A DNA stretch of 64,000 nt, taken from Bdellovibrionales bacterium RIFOXYD12_FULL_39_22 (GTDB taxonomy: Bacteria; Bdellovibrionota; Bacteriovoracia; Bacteriovoracales; Bacteriovoracaceae). Below, one piece after another: positions 17,568 to 25,662 of this stretch. A program made the translations under genes and the position numbers. Numbering within the stretch: position 1 is the first letter of the stretch; each line of letters opens with the position of its first letter. Below the pieces are notes generated by a model that worked only from the letters and a program-made list of their open reading frames with translations, did not search any database and had not been told where the DNA came from. Location of the stretch: contig MEQL01000012.1 of assembly GCA_001770205.1 (NCBI GenBank), positions 1 through 64,000 of the forward strand, in the 5' to 3' direction.

Positions 17568-18851
17568 TTAGGCCTGCCTAAAAAATAGTGACAACAATTT
17601 ATACAAATCGAAGGCATCCTTTGTTCCGGCAGTCTCTCTTATTGAATGCATTGACAGTGTAGGTACCCCAATGTCTACTGTTTGCACACCCAGTAGTGCA
17701 GAGGTCGTGGGGCCGATAGTGCTGCCACAGCCGACATCTGATCTGGCCACAAAACTCTGCAACGGAACTTGTGCTACATCCGCTAGGAGTGAAAAAAATG
17801 CTGAGGAATGGCCATTGGAGGCATATTTTTGATTGGCGTTGAACTTAATAACTGGCCCTCGATTTAAAAGCGGAGAGTGTCCAGGCTCGTGTTTTTCTGG
17901 ATAATTGGGATGAAGCGCATGTGCATTGTCTACAGAGGCCATTAGCGCACGGGCCATAACTCGACTAACCTTTTCAAATTCTCCACCACAAATACGGCCA
18001 ATGACTGTCTTCAAAAAATTACTTTCTGCACCGGCCAAGGAGATGGAGCCACACTCCTCATGATCATTACACACTAACAATCCGCAAATCTCATCACCAC
18101 AAGACTGAAGTGCCTTTGCCCCAACAAAACAGCTGAGCAAATTATCTAAGCGAGATCCTGTAATGAAATCGTTGTTAAGGCCTACCACCTGAGGCGGGTT
18201 TGTGTCATAAAGAAAAAGTTCATGTCCCAAAACTTTGCTTGCTTCCAGGCCCATATTGTGTAGATAACTAAGCAAAAGGCCATCGAATGATGGAAGAGTT
18301 ACACTGGCATCAATTTCCATCAATATAGGAGGAAGTTCTTTTTGTTTGTTGATGGTAGAATTATCACCACCATTCCGATTTAGATGAATTGCCAAACTTG
18401 GAATGATTGCCACTGCTGTTTTAAAATCAATCAGTGCCGATGCTACAGACATGCTTTTATCCAAATAGTTGACCCTGCCGGCAATAGATAAATCGCGATC
18501 AAACCAAGTAGCGAGAATCATCGAACCATAAGGTTCAATGGCCAACTGAAAAATATTTTTGCTTACTACTTCAGGGTTTGGTTTGATCTTCATCGTTGGA
18601 CTATCCGTGTGCGCACCCACAATACGCCAAACACTATCTTCCACCGCTTTGTTAGAAAGTTTGAATGCGATAATAGCTGATTCATTACGAACGACATAAT
18701 ATTTTCCGCCAGCACTCATGGCCCATTTCTCTTCTTCATATAGACGAGTAAAGCCATCGGAAATTAGCATCTCCTCAATTTTTTTTGCTGCATGAAATGC
18801 CGTTTTCGACTCGGTAATAAAGTCTAACAAGTCACGATTAAATCTTTCCAT
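17568..18851 (-). CDS. apeB: M18-family aspartyl aminopeptidase
   Basis: At 427 residues it matches the usual length of M18 dizinc aminopeptidases, which remove N-terminal residues (often acidic ones) from peptides in the cytoplasm as dodecamers. Visible family motifs in order: GAHTDSP near 80 (metal-binding His), GSRLDNL near 231 (bridging Asp), NDHEECGS near 261 (catalytic and metal Glu), DNAHALHPNYPEKHEP near 310, and a C-terminal MHS(I)RE near 402 (metal His). The ATG at 18851 has GGAG eight bases upstream. It is divergent from the phosphofructokinase gene. Confidence 0.93.
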   Translation of the reverse strand: MERFNRDLLDFITESKTAFHAAKKIEEMLISDGFTRLYEEEKWAMSAGGKYYVVRNESAIIAFKLSNKAVEDSVWRIVGAHTDSPTMKIKPNPEVVSKNIFQLAIEPYGSMILATWFDRDLSIAGRVNYLDKSMSVASALIDFKTAVAIIPSLAIHLNRNGGDNSTINKQKELPPILMEIDASVTLPSFDGLLLSYLHNMGLEASKVLGHELFLYDTNPPQVVGLNNDFITGSRLDNLLSCFVGAKALQSCGDEICGLLVCNDHEECGSISLAGAESNFLKTVIGRICGGEFEKVSRVMARALMASVDNAHALHPNYPEKHEPGHSPLLNRGPVIKFNANQKYASNGHSSAFFSLLADVAQVPLQSFVARSDVGCGSTIGPTTSALLGVQTVDIGVPTLSMHSIRETAGTKDAFDLYKLLSLFFRQA

Positions 18852-18979
18852 TTATACACTCCATCGCTATCTGCTTTGAGCAAAAGCTAAATCATTTTTA
18901 CCCTTTAGTTTATTCTACCTATCTTGGATTTAATAGTATATATTATGCCACATCCAAAAATTTAATCAGGGAGGAAATC

Positions 18980-20194
18980 ATGAAAAAAATTCGAAATATC
19001 GGAATAATCACCAGCGGTGGTGATTGTGGTGGATTAAATGCAGTTATTAGTGGTGCCGCCAAAGTTGCGCTCAATATGGGAATCAAACTTTTTGTTATCC
19101 CTAACGGATACGCCGGACTTTACAATCTCAAAACAACTGAAAAATTAACCGAACTATCACAAGATCGCATTGAAAAAGTTCACTCCGCCTTAGCAGGTTC
19201 CGAGGCCGGCCACAGCCGCGTTAAAATTAGAAATATTCAAGATCCACGTAAATATGAAATCATCAAAGAGGGACTAGATAAATTTGAAATAGATGGACTG
19301 ATCATCTCGGGAGGAGATGATACTGGTTCCGTTATTGTCGATCTTGACGCCAATCATATCCCTTGTGTGCATGCTCCTAAAACCATGGATCTTGATTTGC
19401 AAACCTATTCAGTTGGTGCAGACTCTACGATCAATCGCATTTCCCAATTTGCTGAAGACTTAAAAACTACCGGGATGAGTCACAATCGCGCTATCGTGAT
19501 GGAAGTTTTTGGCCGCTATGCTGGCCACACCGCTTTCAAGGGTGGAATCGGTGCCGATGCTGACTGTATCTTGATTCCCGAAATCCCAGTGGATTTTGAT
19601 ATCGTTTATGAACACTACAAACGCATCTTTACTAATCGTGTCCTCACCAGTGATGTACGCGCGGGAACTTACGTTATAATCGTGGCCGAAGGAATTAAAA
19701 CTGCCACCGGCTCTCATATAACTGATGAAACGGTGGGCCTCGACTCTTTTGGCCATAAAAAACTCTCAGGGGCGGCCAAATATGTTCGCGAACAGCTAGA
19801 AAAACGACTATCTGCAGATGAATCCATTCCTCTGTTTATGAAAAATGTTGGCCAATACGTCAAAACCCTTTATGAGCGTCCCGAAATTCGCGAAGTCAAT
19901 CCCGGCCATCTCGTTCGCAGCGGTGGCAGCACCAGCTACGATGTGGCCTTTGGTAAAAGCGTTGGCGGTGCAGCGGTAAAACTTTTAGTTAATGGAACCT
20001 ATGGCGTAACAGTGGCCGGAGTATTTGGCTCTGACATCCATTATATGAAAACCGCTGACGCCATTAAGCAACGCCTTGTCGATCTGGATGAAATTTCTCT
20101 CTACGAGGAAATGGATATCTGCTTCGGTCGACGTCCTGTCCACTTCCAACCTAAGTTTACTGAAATAGTTGGCAAAGTCTGGAGGCATCTATAA
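18980..20194 (+). CDS. pfp: 6-phosphofructokinase, probably pyrophosphate-dependent
   Basis: A 404-residue group A phosphofructokinase phosphorylating fructose 6-phosphate in glycolysis. The N-terminal ITSGGDCGGLNA is typical. ISGGDDT near 111 has Asp where ATP enzymes have Gly, and PKTMDLD near 132 has Lys where ATP enzymes have Gly; these two residues mark the PPi-using type. The catalytic loop reads TMDLD instead of the common TIDND but keeps both Asp. GRYAGH near 177 is also conserved. GGGAGG lies a few bases before the ATG. Its TAA overlaps the proposed ATA start of the next gene. Confidence 0.88.
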   Translation: MKKIRNIGIITSGGDCGGLNAVISGAAKVALNMGIKLFVIPNGYAGLYNLKTTEKLTELSQDRIEKVHSALAGSEAGHSRVKIRNIQDPRKYEIIKEGLDKFEIDGLIISGGDDTGSVIVDLDANHIPCVHAPKTMDLDLQTYSVGADSTINRISQFAEDLKTTGMSHNRAIVMEVFGRYAGHTAFKGGIGADADCILIPEIPVDFDIVYEHYKRIFTNRVLTSDVRAGTYVIIVAEGIKTATGSHITDETVGLDSFGHKKLSGAAKYVREQLEKRLSADESIPLFMKNVGQYVKTLYERPEIREVNPGHLVRSGGSTSYDVAFGKSVGGAAVKLLVNGTYGVTVAGVFGSDIHYMKTADAIKQRLVDLDEISLYEEMDICFGRRPVHFQPKFTEIVGKVWRHL

Positions 20195-20691
20195 AGGCCC
20201 AACATCTACTTTTAATATTGGCGCTTGGACTGCTTGAAAGTTTTTACGCTCAAGCAGTCAGTGTCCTAAATATCGATTTTATCTATGCCGGTTACAGCGA
20301 AAAATTTGAAGGATCGACTTCTGCCTCTTCTGGCTCCTCTCTAAAAACCAATACAACGATGTTTTTTGGAAGCGGGGCCTTCCGCTACGGGCCACTCTTA
20401 CAATATGAAATCCCCTCTGAAAATAGCGCTGAATACATTGCCGGAGGGGCCATAGGAATGGGGGCCAACTATTTTTTGGAGTTAGGAGGCGGTTACTTAA
20501 AAAGAGATTTTGGTTCTTATGAAGAGTCAGGATATGGTTTTATGGCCAAGGTTGGTAAACATTTTTCTTTAGGTTCTGGATATACTGCTCGTATCTCTGT
20601 TCCTTTCATCTACAAGCAGATCACCTCCGGATTGGCCAATAAAACTATCTACAACTATATCCCTTATATTGGGTTGGGAGTTGGATTTTAA
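20191..20691 (+). CDS. Small outer-membrane-like protein with proposed ATA start
   Basis: A 166-residue protein if initiated at the ATA at 20191. GGAGG (20181-20185) lies five bases before this ATA, and translation from it gives a textbook signal peptide (MKAQH, then LLLILALGLLES, cleavage after FYA or AQA). The only in-frame conventional alternative, TTG at 20218, has no ribosome-binding site and cuts away most of the signal. ATA overlaps the phosphofructokinase stop as ATAA, like the common ATGA coupling. The mature part (Gly/Tyr/Ser-rich, alternating pattern, ending GLGVGF) resembles a small outer-membrane barrel. The family is unknown. Confidence 0.7.
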   Translation: MKAQHLLLILALGLLESFYAQAVSVLNIDFIYAGYSEKFEGSTSASSGSSLKTNTTMFFGSGAFRYGPLLQYEIPSENSAEYIAGGAIGMGANYFLELGGGYLKRDFGSYEESGYGFMAKVGKHFSLGSGYTARISVPFIYKQITSGLANKTIYNYIPYIGLGVGF

Positions 20692-20692
20692 A

Positions 20693-21286
20693 GTGAGAAA
20701 AATTCCCTCCCTTTTTTTGCATCTACTCTTCTTATTTGCTCTTTACGCTTGTGGCAACGGCGATCCTATGTTTACCAACGCCGGAAATTGTGTCGGTTAT
20801 AGCGCTAATGCTTCTTCTGATTACGTACTTCCTTATCCGTCCGGAGAATCTCATCTATTAACCCAGGGCAACTGTAGTGATTTTTCGCATAAAGATCATA
20901 ATCGCTACGCTTATGATTTTGCCATGGACATTGGGGATAATATTGCGGCCGTGCGCGCAGGAACCGTTATCTACGTCAAAGAAGATAGTGTTGATGGGAA
21001 CGGTGGTTTAGAGGCCAATGTTATTTACATTCGTCATAGCGACAATACAATTGCTCAATATGCTCACCTTACCTACAACGGCGCGCTGGTGGCAACCAAT
21101 CAAGTTGTATCCCAGGGACAACTAATTGGACACTCTGGCAACACGGGATATAGTACCGGGCCACACCTCCATTTCCAGATTTTAAAAGATTCTACCTCTT
21201 CTGAAACAATACCCATAACTTTTAGCAACAGCGATCCAGAAGCGGTCGGCCCCCTTCTAGAAAATATTGAGTATACCGCGATATAG
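20693..21286 (+). CDS. M23-family metallopeptidase lipoprotein
   Basis: With the GTG at 20693 the product has 197 residues and a lipoprotein signal ending in the lipobox LYAC, so it is probably anchored in the envelope. A TTG at 20669 would add residues ahead of the signal and is less likely. The M23 (LytM) fold is indicated by H-x-x-x-YAYDFAMD near 65-78, GHSGNTGYSTGPHLHF near 145-160 with the HxH zinc motif, and the intervening AGTVIYV. M23 enzymes cleave peptidoglycan peptide cross-links; some are inactive activators. The first motif is HNRYAYDF, so the metal ligand set looks complete. It begins one base after the upstream barrel gene. Confidence 0.85.
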   Translation: MRKIPSLFLHLLFLFALYACGNGDPMFTNAGNCVGYSANASSDYVLPYPSGESHLLTQGNCSDFSHKDHNRYAYDFAMDIGDNIAAVRAGTVIYVKEDSVDGNGGLEANVIYIRHSDNTIAQYAHLTYNGALVATNQVVSQGQLIGHSGNTGYSTGPHLHFQILKDSTSSETIPITFSNSDPEAVGPLLENIEYTAI

Positions 21287-21310
21287 CTATATCACTATGC
21301 AACCTTCTTC

Positions 21311-22765
21311 TTATGCCCAATAAGGGAGGTAGTAGTGATCTTTTCGATTATCTGCTGGGTTTGCCAAGCGAATTTTTCCCAAGGCCACTGCCTCATCAAT
21401 CAATTTATAAACTTTGTTACTATCATTTCGTCCTAACTTAAAACGCTCTCTAATTGATCTCCCGGTAGTTTTTCGAGCAATAACATCATTAATGCAAGCA
21501 TGTTGAAAAATTGCATTCAATTTTTGCTCTTTGGTCATTTTATCAAATGTTTTTCCTACAAACATAATGGCCTTAAAAAAATCTACCCCATCAAAAAACT
21601 TAATAGAGGGATGGCCATTTATTTCCATGGCCATTACTGCCTTATCAATGCCACTGCCTCTCTCTTCCGCAAAATGCAACTTTCTCATAAGGTCTGAAAG
21701 GACCTCGTTTCTGGTTCTTGAAGGATGATCAATTAAGCGATCAATAGTTATTTCAGGCAGTAATCCGCCCGGATTGGAAATTTCCACTCGATCAGTAAAA
21801 AGCTCAATTAAAATATAAGCATTCGTAACGTTGTAATCTCGATGGATAATGGCATTTGCCACAATTTCTCTAATAGCAATTTCCGGAATAAGCGATTCAC
21901 AAATTACCGATGCCCGACTAATCTTTTCAGTGTAGGGAAGCCAATCAATTAAGGTTGAAACAATTCTATCCAAACTTAAACTATAACCGTGATTAAAAGT
22001 TTTATCTCTCCTGGCCGACATCTTTGTAGTACCCTTATATTCTACCAGTCTGACCGCAAATCTCTCATAAGACGGCAAAAGAGAAAAATCCTTAGCACAG
22101 ACCTGAACCGCCAAGTTAGTTGGAATAAATTCGTCCTCATCAACTCGGTGGAGCAACTTTAATGAGTATAAGTAATCATAGTAACTTTTCTTATCTGTAA
22201 AACCCGCAGGCCTCATTCGCTTCATAACTTCTGAAAAATCAAAATAATCCTCCCAGTGCGCCAATACCTCCGAATTTAAAGTGGCGGGAATTTCGCCAAA
22301 ACGAATTTTTCGAGAACTAATAATTGCATTTCTCAATTCCTCTTTACTCATTGGCCGAGATTGTCCTCCGGCCCGAATATAAGAGTGCTCTAAACTTTTG
22401 TTAACCAAATGCACTGGCTTTTCAAAAGACTCCTCGACATAAACACCGAGAAGTGATTTTTCTTCAAAAATAAAAGTCACAAATTTTATATTAATCTGTG
22501 GATCAACAGAGGTTCGAGCAATATTGGCCAAATAGTCTGCAATATAACGACTGCTCTCATCATCAATCCCCACAACGGTCCCATCGTTATTTATGCCAAA
22601 AACTAAAAAACCTCCACCTTGTAAATTGGAAAATGCGGAAAGATGTTTTTTCAAACGCTCTTTCTTATTAGAAAGCATTACTTTCCAATCAATCTCATTC
22701 AATTCCTGCGGAATTGGGCGTAAACTTTTCCTAAGCAGTAGTATACATTTTTCATCAAGCTTCAC
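21311..22765 (-). CDS. AlbA_2 (Schlafen-like) / GHKL ATP-binding protein
   Basis: A 484-residue cytoplasmic protein starting at GTG (22765) with GAGGG upstream. The N-terminus carries an AlbA_2 domain (SNLQGGGFLVFGINNDG near 47-61, then VGIDDE). The middle has a HATPase_c_4-type domain: REIVANAIIHRDYN near 298, EISNPGGLL and GSGIDKAV near 368. The last ~80 residues look like a winged helix. Proteins of this build are often annotated as RecG-related or transcriptional regulators; roles are poorly known and some belong to defence or toxin-like contexts. No partner toxin or phage gene is visible here. Confidence 0.8.
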   Translation of the reverse strand: MKLDEKCILLLRKSLRPIPQELNEIDWKVMLSNKKERLKKHLSAFSNLQGGGFLVFGINNDGTVVGIDDESSRYIADYLANIARTSVDPQINIKFVTFIFEEKSLLGVYVEESFEKPVHLVNKSLEHSYIRAGGQSRPMSKEELRNAIISSRKIRFGEIPATLNSEVLAHWEDYFDFSEVMKRMRPAGFTDKKSYYDYLYSLKLLHRVDEDEFIPTNLAVQVCAKDFSLLPSYERFAVRLVEYKGTTKMSARRDKTFNHGYSLSLDRIVSTLIDWLPYTEKISRASVICESLIPEIAIREIVANAIIHRDYNVTNAYILIELFTDRVEISNPGGLLPEITIDRLIDHPSRTRNEVLSDLMRKLHFAEERGSGIDKAVMAMEINGHPSIKFFDGVDFFKAIMFVGKTFDKMTKEQKLNAIFQHACINDVIARKTTGRSIRERFKLGRNDSNKVYKLIDEAVALGKIRLANPADNRKDHYYLPYWA

Positions 22766-22847
22766 GCGAGGCCCTCTCTTATCTATTATAATCTATCTGC
22801 TTCCAAAATGGTGTTTAATTTTTTTACCCTTTGTATTAAAATTAACT

Positions 22848-23231
22848 ATGGCAATTTTACGACATGTTCTAATCGTTGATGATGAAGAAGATATTCTCGA
22901 TCTACTCGCCGATGCCTTCCCCCCTGAACATTTTGTCATTCATACTGCTAATAAGGCCAGCGATGCATTTCAATGTATCCTGGATAATTTTATTGATGTT
23001 CTTATTACTGATATTAGAATGGAATACGATAATGGAGGTATTGAATTGTTAAATCAAATTGGCTCCCTCCCGGCCAATGATCGGCCAATAATCTTCGTCA
23101 TAACCGGAGAAGAGGATCTTACTCCGGAAGAATCTAAAGAATATAAAGTTCATCGCTACCTAAAAAAACCATTTAAAATTGAAGAGTTGACCGCTGAAAT
23201 AAAAACCCTTACGGCCAAAAATAAATATTAA
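22848..23231 (+). CDS. Single-domain response regulator
   Basis: A 127-residue receiver domain starting at the ATG at 22848; the frame extends further upstream but overlaps the opposite-strand AlbA_2 gene, and homology begins here (HVLIVDDEEDI). The phospho-acceptor lies in LITDIRMEYDNGG, where a Glu-Tyr-Asp insertion replaces the usual Met-Pro turn. Thr is in VITGEED and the conserved Lys-Pro in LKKPF. It stands 69 bases before an ECF sigma gene and may influence it, though this is only positional evidence. Confidence 0.82.
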   Translation: MAILRHVLIVDDEEDILDLLADAFPPEHFVIHTANKASDAFQCILDNFIDVLITDIRMEYDNGGIELLNQIGSLPANDRPIIFVITGEEDLTPEESKEYKVHRYLKKPFKIEELTAEIKTLTAKNKY

Positions 23232-23300
23232 TAAATAGTGCAACCTTTTTATCATGCCAAACGTTTAGTTTGTAAAGAATACCAAACAAGGAAGATAACC

Positions 23301-23846
23301 TTGAACATAGCTGGTGTTAAACCTGAAATAGTAAAAAAATTACAAGAAGGAGTTCCCTCTCTAAAAGAGGCCTACGATATGTACCATAAGGATGTTTTTG
23401 CCATTTCTTACCATTTTCTAAATAACCTCCAGGAGGCCGAGGATATTGTACAAGATGTCTTTATAAAATATTCAGAAAAAAAAGAAGAGCTTACTAACGA
23501 CAATATCTTTTCCTGGATTAAGCGAGTAACGGTAAATAAGTGCTTCGATCAAAGCAGAAAATTTAACAAAATACTGCGATATGCCCAAACAGTGTTTGGG
23601 GAAGATGGCCCCTCGGTTAATTCTACCTTACCCAGCGAATACAAAAATGAATTGGCCCAGGCCTTATCTTATATCGATGAAAAATCCAGAATGATTTTAA
23701 TTTTAAAATTTATGTACGAAATGGACTATGAAGAAATTTCTGCCATGATGAACTCTCCAGTGGGAACATTAAAATCTCTAGTGTCACGCGCTTTAGATAA
23801 AATTAATAAGCATCACACAAAAGGGAGGCCTTATGAAAGAGCATAA
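23301..23846 (+). CDS. ECF-type RNA polymerase sigma factor
   Basis: A 181-residue protein with region 2 (YHFLNNLQEAEDIVQDVFIKY near 30-55) and region 4 helix-turn-helix (MDYEEISAMMNSPVGTLKS near 140-158, then LVSRALDKI). I chose TTG at 23301 because AAGGAAG lies six bases upstream; an upstream GTG at 23238 would add 21 residues without a ribosome-binding site. The next gene, a membrane protein, overlaps it by 14 bases, the usual arrangement for sigma/anti-sigma pairs. It probably drives its own cluster and envelope stress genes. Confidence 0.85.
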   Translation: MNIAGVKPEIVKKLQEGVPSLKEAYDMYHKDVFAISYHFLNNLQEAEDIVQDVFIKYSEKKEELTNDNIFSWIKRVTVNKCFDQSRKFNKILRYAQTVFGEDGPSVNSTLPSEYKNELAQALSYIDEKSRMILILKFMYEMDYEEISAMMNSPVGTLKSLVSRALDKINKHHTKGRPYERA

Positions 23847-24255
23847 CGAAAATGAGATTAAAGGCCTTTTTAAAAACTCAAAACAAACGCTCCTACAACA
23901 GTGGCAAGGTAGTAACACTTGCTGGCACAAAGTAGAAAAAACTAATGAACGGCCGCCAACCTTATTAATTCTAAAAATATTAAAGTTATCAAACTATAAT
24001 TTGAAGGCCACTGCGCTGGCCACTTTTGCCATTTTAGCAATTATAATTTTAAATTTTTTAATAATAGATCCACAAACTTCCAATAGTGAAATCGTCATTT
24101 CCTACGAAGACTATCTTGATTACTACGATCTTGATCCTATTTATCAAGAATTTGATCTGTTGGCGCAAACAAGCATTGAACAAAGTGGCGAGTATGACGA
24201 CTTAGAAAATGAAACAACTATTGACCTGCTTGAAGAAATTATTCAAGCGATATAA
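23833..24255 (+). CDS. Probable membrane anti-sigma factor
   Basis: A 140-residue protein with a basic cytoplasmic N-terminus of about 55 residues, one membrane helix (about 59-78, ALATFAILAIIILNFLII) and a short, very acidic periplasmic tail (repeated E, D, Y). No zinc-binding anti-sigma motif (HxxxCxxC) is present; a single Cys/Trp/His cluster, NTCWHKV, is near residue 30. GGGAGG precedes the ATG and the gene overlaps the sigma gene. Position, topology and size suggest a CnrY/RseA-like anti-sigma factor; sequence alone does not prove it. Confidence 0.6.
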   Translation: MKEHNENEIKGLFKNSKQTLLQQWQGSNTCWHKVEKTNERPPTLLILKILKLSNYNLKATALATFAILAIIILNFLIIDPQTSNSEIVISYEDYLDYYDLDPIYQEFDLLAQTSIEQSGEYDDLENETTIDLLEEIIQAI

Positions 24256-24268
24256 CCAGGAGACTTTT

Positions 24269-24793
24269 ATGGCAAAAATACTTACCTTAATTATGGCCTT
24301 ACTATTTACACAATTAACCTTCGCTCAAAATGGTGGGCCCAAAATGTCAGCAAACGGAAAAGGAAATGGCGGCCCTCACGCCCAAGCAAATGGCCCTCAC
24401 CATGAACCTCGTGGCGGTGGAATGATGGCGCTGATGACCGATTTGAATTTAACCAAAGAACAACTACAAACCTTAAAAGAGTTAAAGCAAAAGCAGGCCG
24501 AACGACAATTAAAAAATCGCAATCAACAAAGTGAACTTCGCCTTCAGTTTCAAAATGAAATATCTTCTAAAAAACCAGACGATAAAAAGATTGATGAATT
24601 GATTGATCAAATGGGAGAAAATATGAAAACAACTCTGCGTGAACGTGTTCAATCATTAAAGGATTTCAAGTCTGTTTTAACCAAAGAGCAATTGGAAAAG
24701 CTCGACATGCAACAATTCTTTGACGGCCAAGGTGGAGGCATGGGGGGCGGAATGCGTGGAGGACGTGCCGGTGGTGGGCCTGGGGGATTTTAA
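24269..24793 (+). CDS. Periplasmic Spy/CpxP/CnrX-like helical protein
   Basis: A 174-residue exported protein starting at ATG 24269 with CAGGAG upstream; signal peptide about 1-20 (TFA-Q). The mature N-terminus is rich in Gly, His, Met and Asn; the core (about 55-145) is a charged helical hairpin carrying two LTKEQ motifs, the LTxxQ signature of Spy and CpxP, also seen in the metal sensor CnrX. The tail is Gly/Met/Arg-rich. Following sigma and anti-sigma genes, it probably senses or buffers misfolded protein or metal in the periplasm. Which signal it senses cannot be told here. Confidence 0.72.
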   Translation: MAKILTLIMALLFTQLTFAQNGGPKMSANGKGNGGPHAQANGPHHEPRGGGMMALMTDLNLTKEQLQTLKELKQKQAERQLKNRNQQSELRLQFQNEISSKKPDDKKIDELIDQMGENMKTTLRERVQSLKDFKSVLTKEQLEKLDMQQFFDGQGGGMGGGMRGGRAGGGPGGF

Positions 24794-24815
24794 CTATCAC
24801 CGTACCGTGGCGCGA

Positions 24816-25166
24816 TCACTCCTTTCTACGAAAAGCACTAGGCAAAATATCTACTCCGACTTTTCTACCAATTTTTACAATAAGCGGTATGGTAATTGGG
24901 GCCAAGGGTAAAAAAGCAAAAATACCGATACCTAAGGCCCTAATCAAATCGCGGAATTGTTCATTGGCCTTATTCATTTCTATGCGACTAACTTCTCCAC
25001 TGGTATATTTAGCATACGTTGCCAGCATGCTTTTTGTCTCAGAACTCTCTTCGGCCAACGCGGCCTTAAGTGTCAATAATTCAGTAATGAGTTCATTTTT
25101 TAACCTTCGCCCCTGCGTTGAGATAAAATCAGAAATAAAATTATATGTTTTTTTTACTAATCTCAA
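24816..25166 (-). CDS. Small LETM1-like protein
   Basis: A 116-residue protein starting at TTG (25166) with TAGGAG upstream. The C-terminal half (FRDLIRALGIGIFAFLPL, then a hydrophobic stretch and ILPSAF) resembles the conserved core of LETM1, the mitochondrial inner-membrane ion-homeostasis protein, including the final LPS(A/T)F. The N-terminal half is a helical, charged segment. One membrane segment is likely at about 75-95. It is the last gene of the leftward redox operon, 21 bases after a TlpA-like gene. Bacterial LETM1-like proteins have no settled function. Confidence 0.6.
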   Translation of the reverse strand: MRLVKKTYNFISDFISTQGRRLKNELITELLTLKAALAEESSETKSMLATYAKYTSGEVSRIEMNKANEQFRDLIRALGIGIFAFLPLAPITIPLIVKIGRKVGVDILPSAFRRKE

Positions 25167-25187
25167 AATTCTAATCTCCTACTCCCT

Positions 25188-25652
25188 CTAGCGAAGTGCC
25201 TCTTTTATTTTTTTTGCATCATAAGATGATGCCTTCGGCCCTAGCTTCCATACCCCATCAAACTTCTTAAATGTCATCCAATAAGGTACTGACACTATCG
25301 AAAATTCCTGCTGTAAATATCTATTAACTTCGACAGCAACTGGAAGCAAAATCTCATTTTTTTTTAAAAAATGCGCAATTCGTTTACTATCTTTATCGAT
25401 GCTGACAGTCAAAACATCCACATCATTTCTTTTGTCCAGCTCAACCAATTCATGAAGCAATTTCCCCCTACATTCACTGCACCAAGTTGCCCAAAAATAG
25501 ATTAATTTTTTATCACTCCCGGCCTGCCAATCAATCCTCTGGCCAGCAAGAGATGCAAATTCTAGACGCGAAAAATCCAGTCTGTCTCCTGCAGAATAGG
25601 CGGAAAAAACAGAAAATGTAACTATAGAAAACATCCAGAAAAACTTTAACAT
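25188..25652 (-). CDS. TlpA-like thiol-disulfide oxidoreductase
   Basis: A 154-residue exported thioredoxin-fold protein; signal peptide about 1-20 (SAYSA-G). The active site is WATWCSECR near 54-60, so the CxxC is Cys-Ser-Glu-Cys, and a conserved cis-Pro loop is in SVPYWMTF. TlpA/ResA-type proteins reduce or exchange disulfides in the periplasm, often for cytochrome c maturation or copper delivery. It is one of three thioredoxin-fold genes within 2.8 kb, next to a hexaheme cytochrome. Confidence 0.85.
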   Translation of the reverse strand: MLKFFWMFSIVTFSVFSAYSAGDRLDFSRLEFASLAGQRIDWQAGSDKKLIYFWATWCSECRGKLLHELVELDKRNDVDVLTVSIDKDSKRIAHFLKKNEILLPVAVEVNRYLQQEFSIVSVPYWMTFKKFDGVWKLGPKASSYDAKKIKEALR

Positions 25653-25662
25653 AATAATCTTA

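Noticed and set aside
21311..22765. AlbA_2/GHKL protein as part of a defence island
   Set aside because: The neighbours are a peptidase lipoprotein and a response regulator; no toxin, nuclease, integrase or phage gene accompanies it.
22593..22847. N-terminal extension of the response regulator to 22593
   Set aside because: The extension overlaps the AlbA_2 gene on the other strand, and the receiver homology begins directly after the ATG at 22848.
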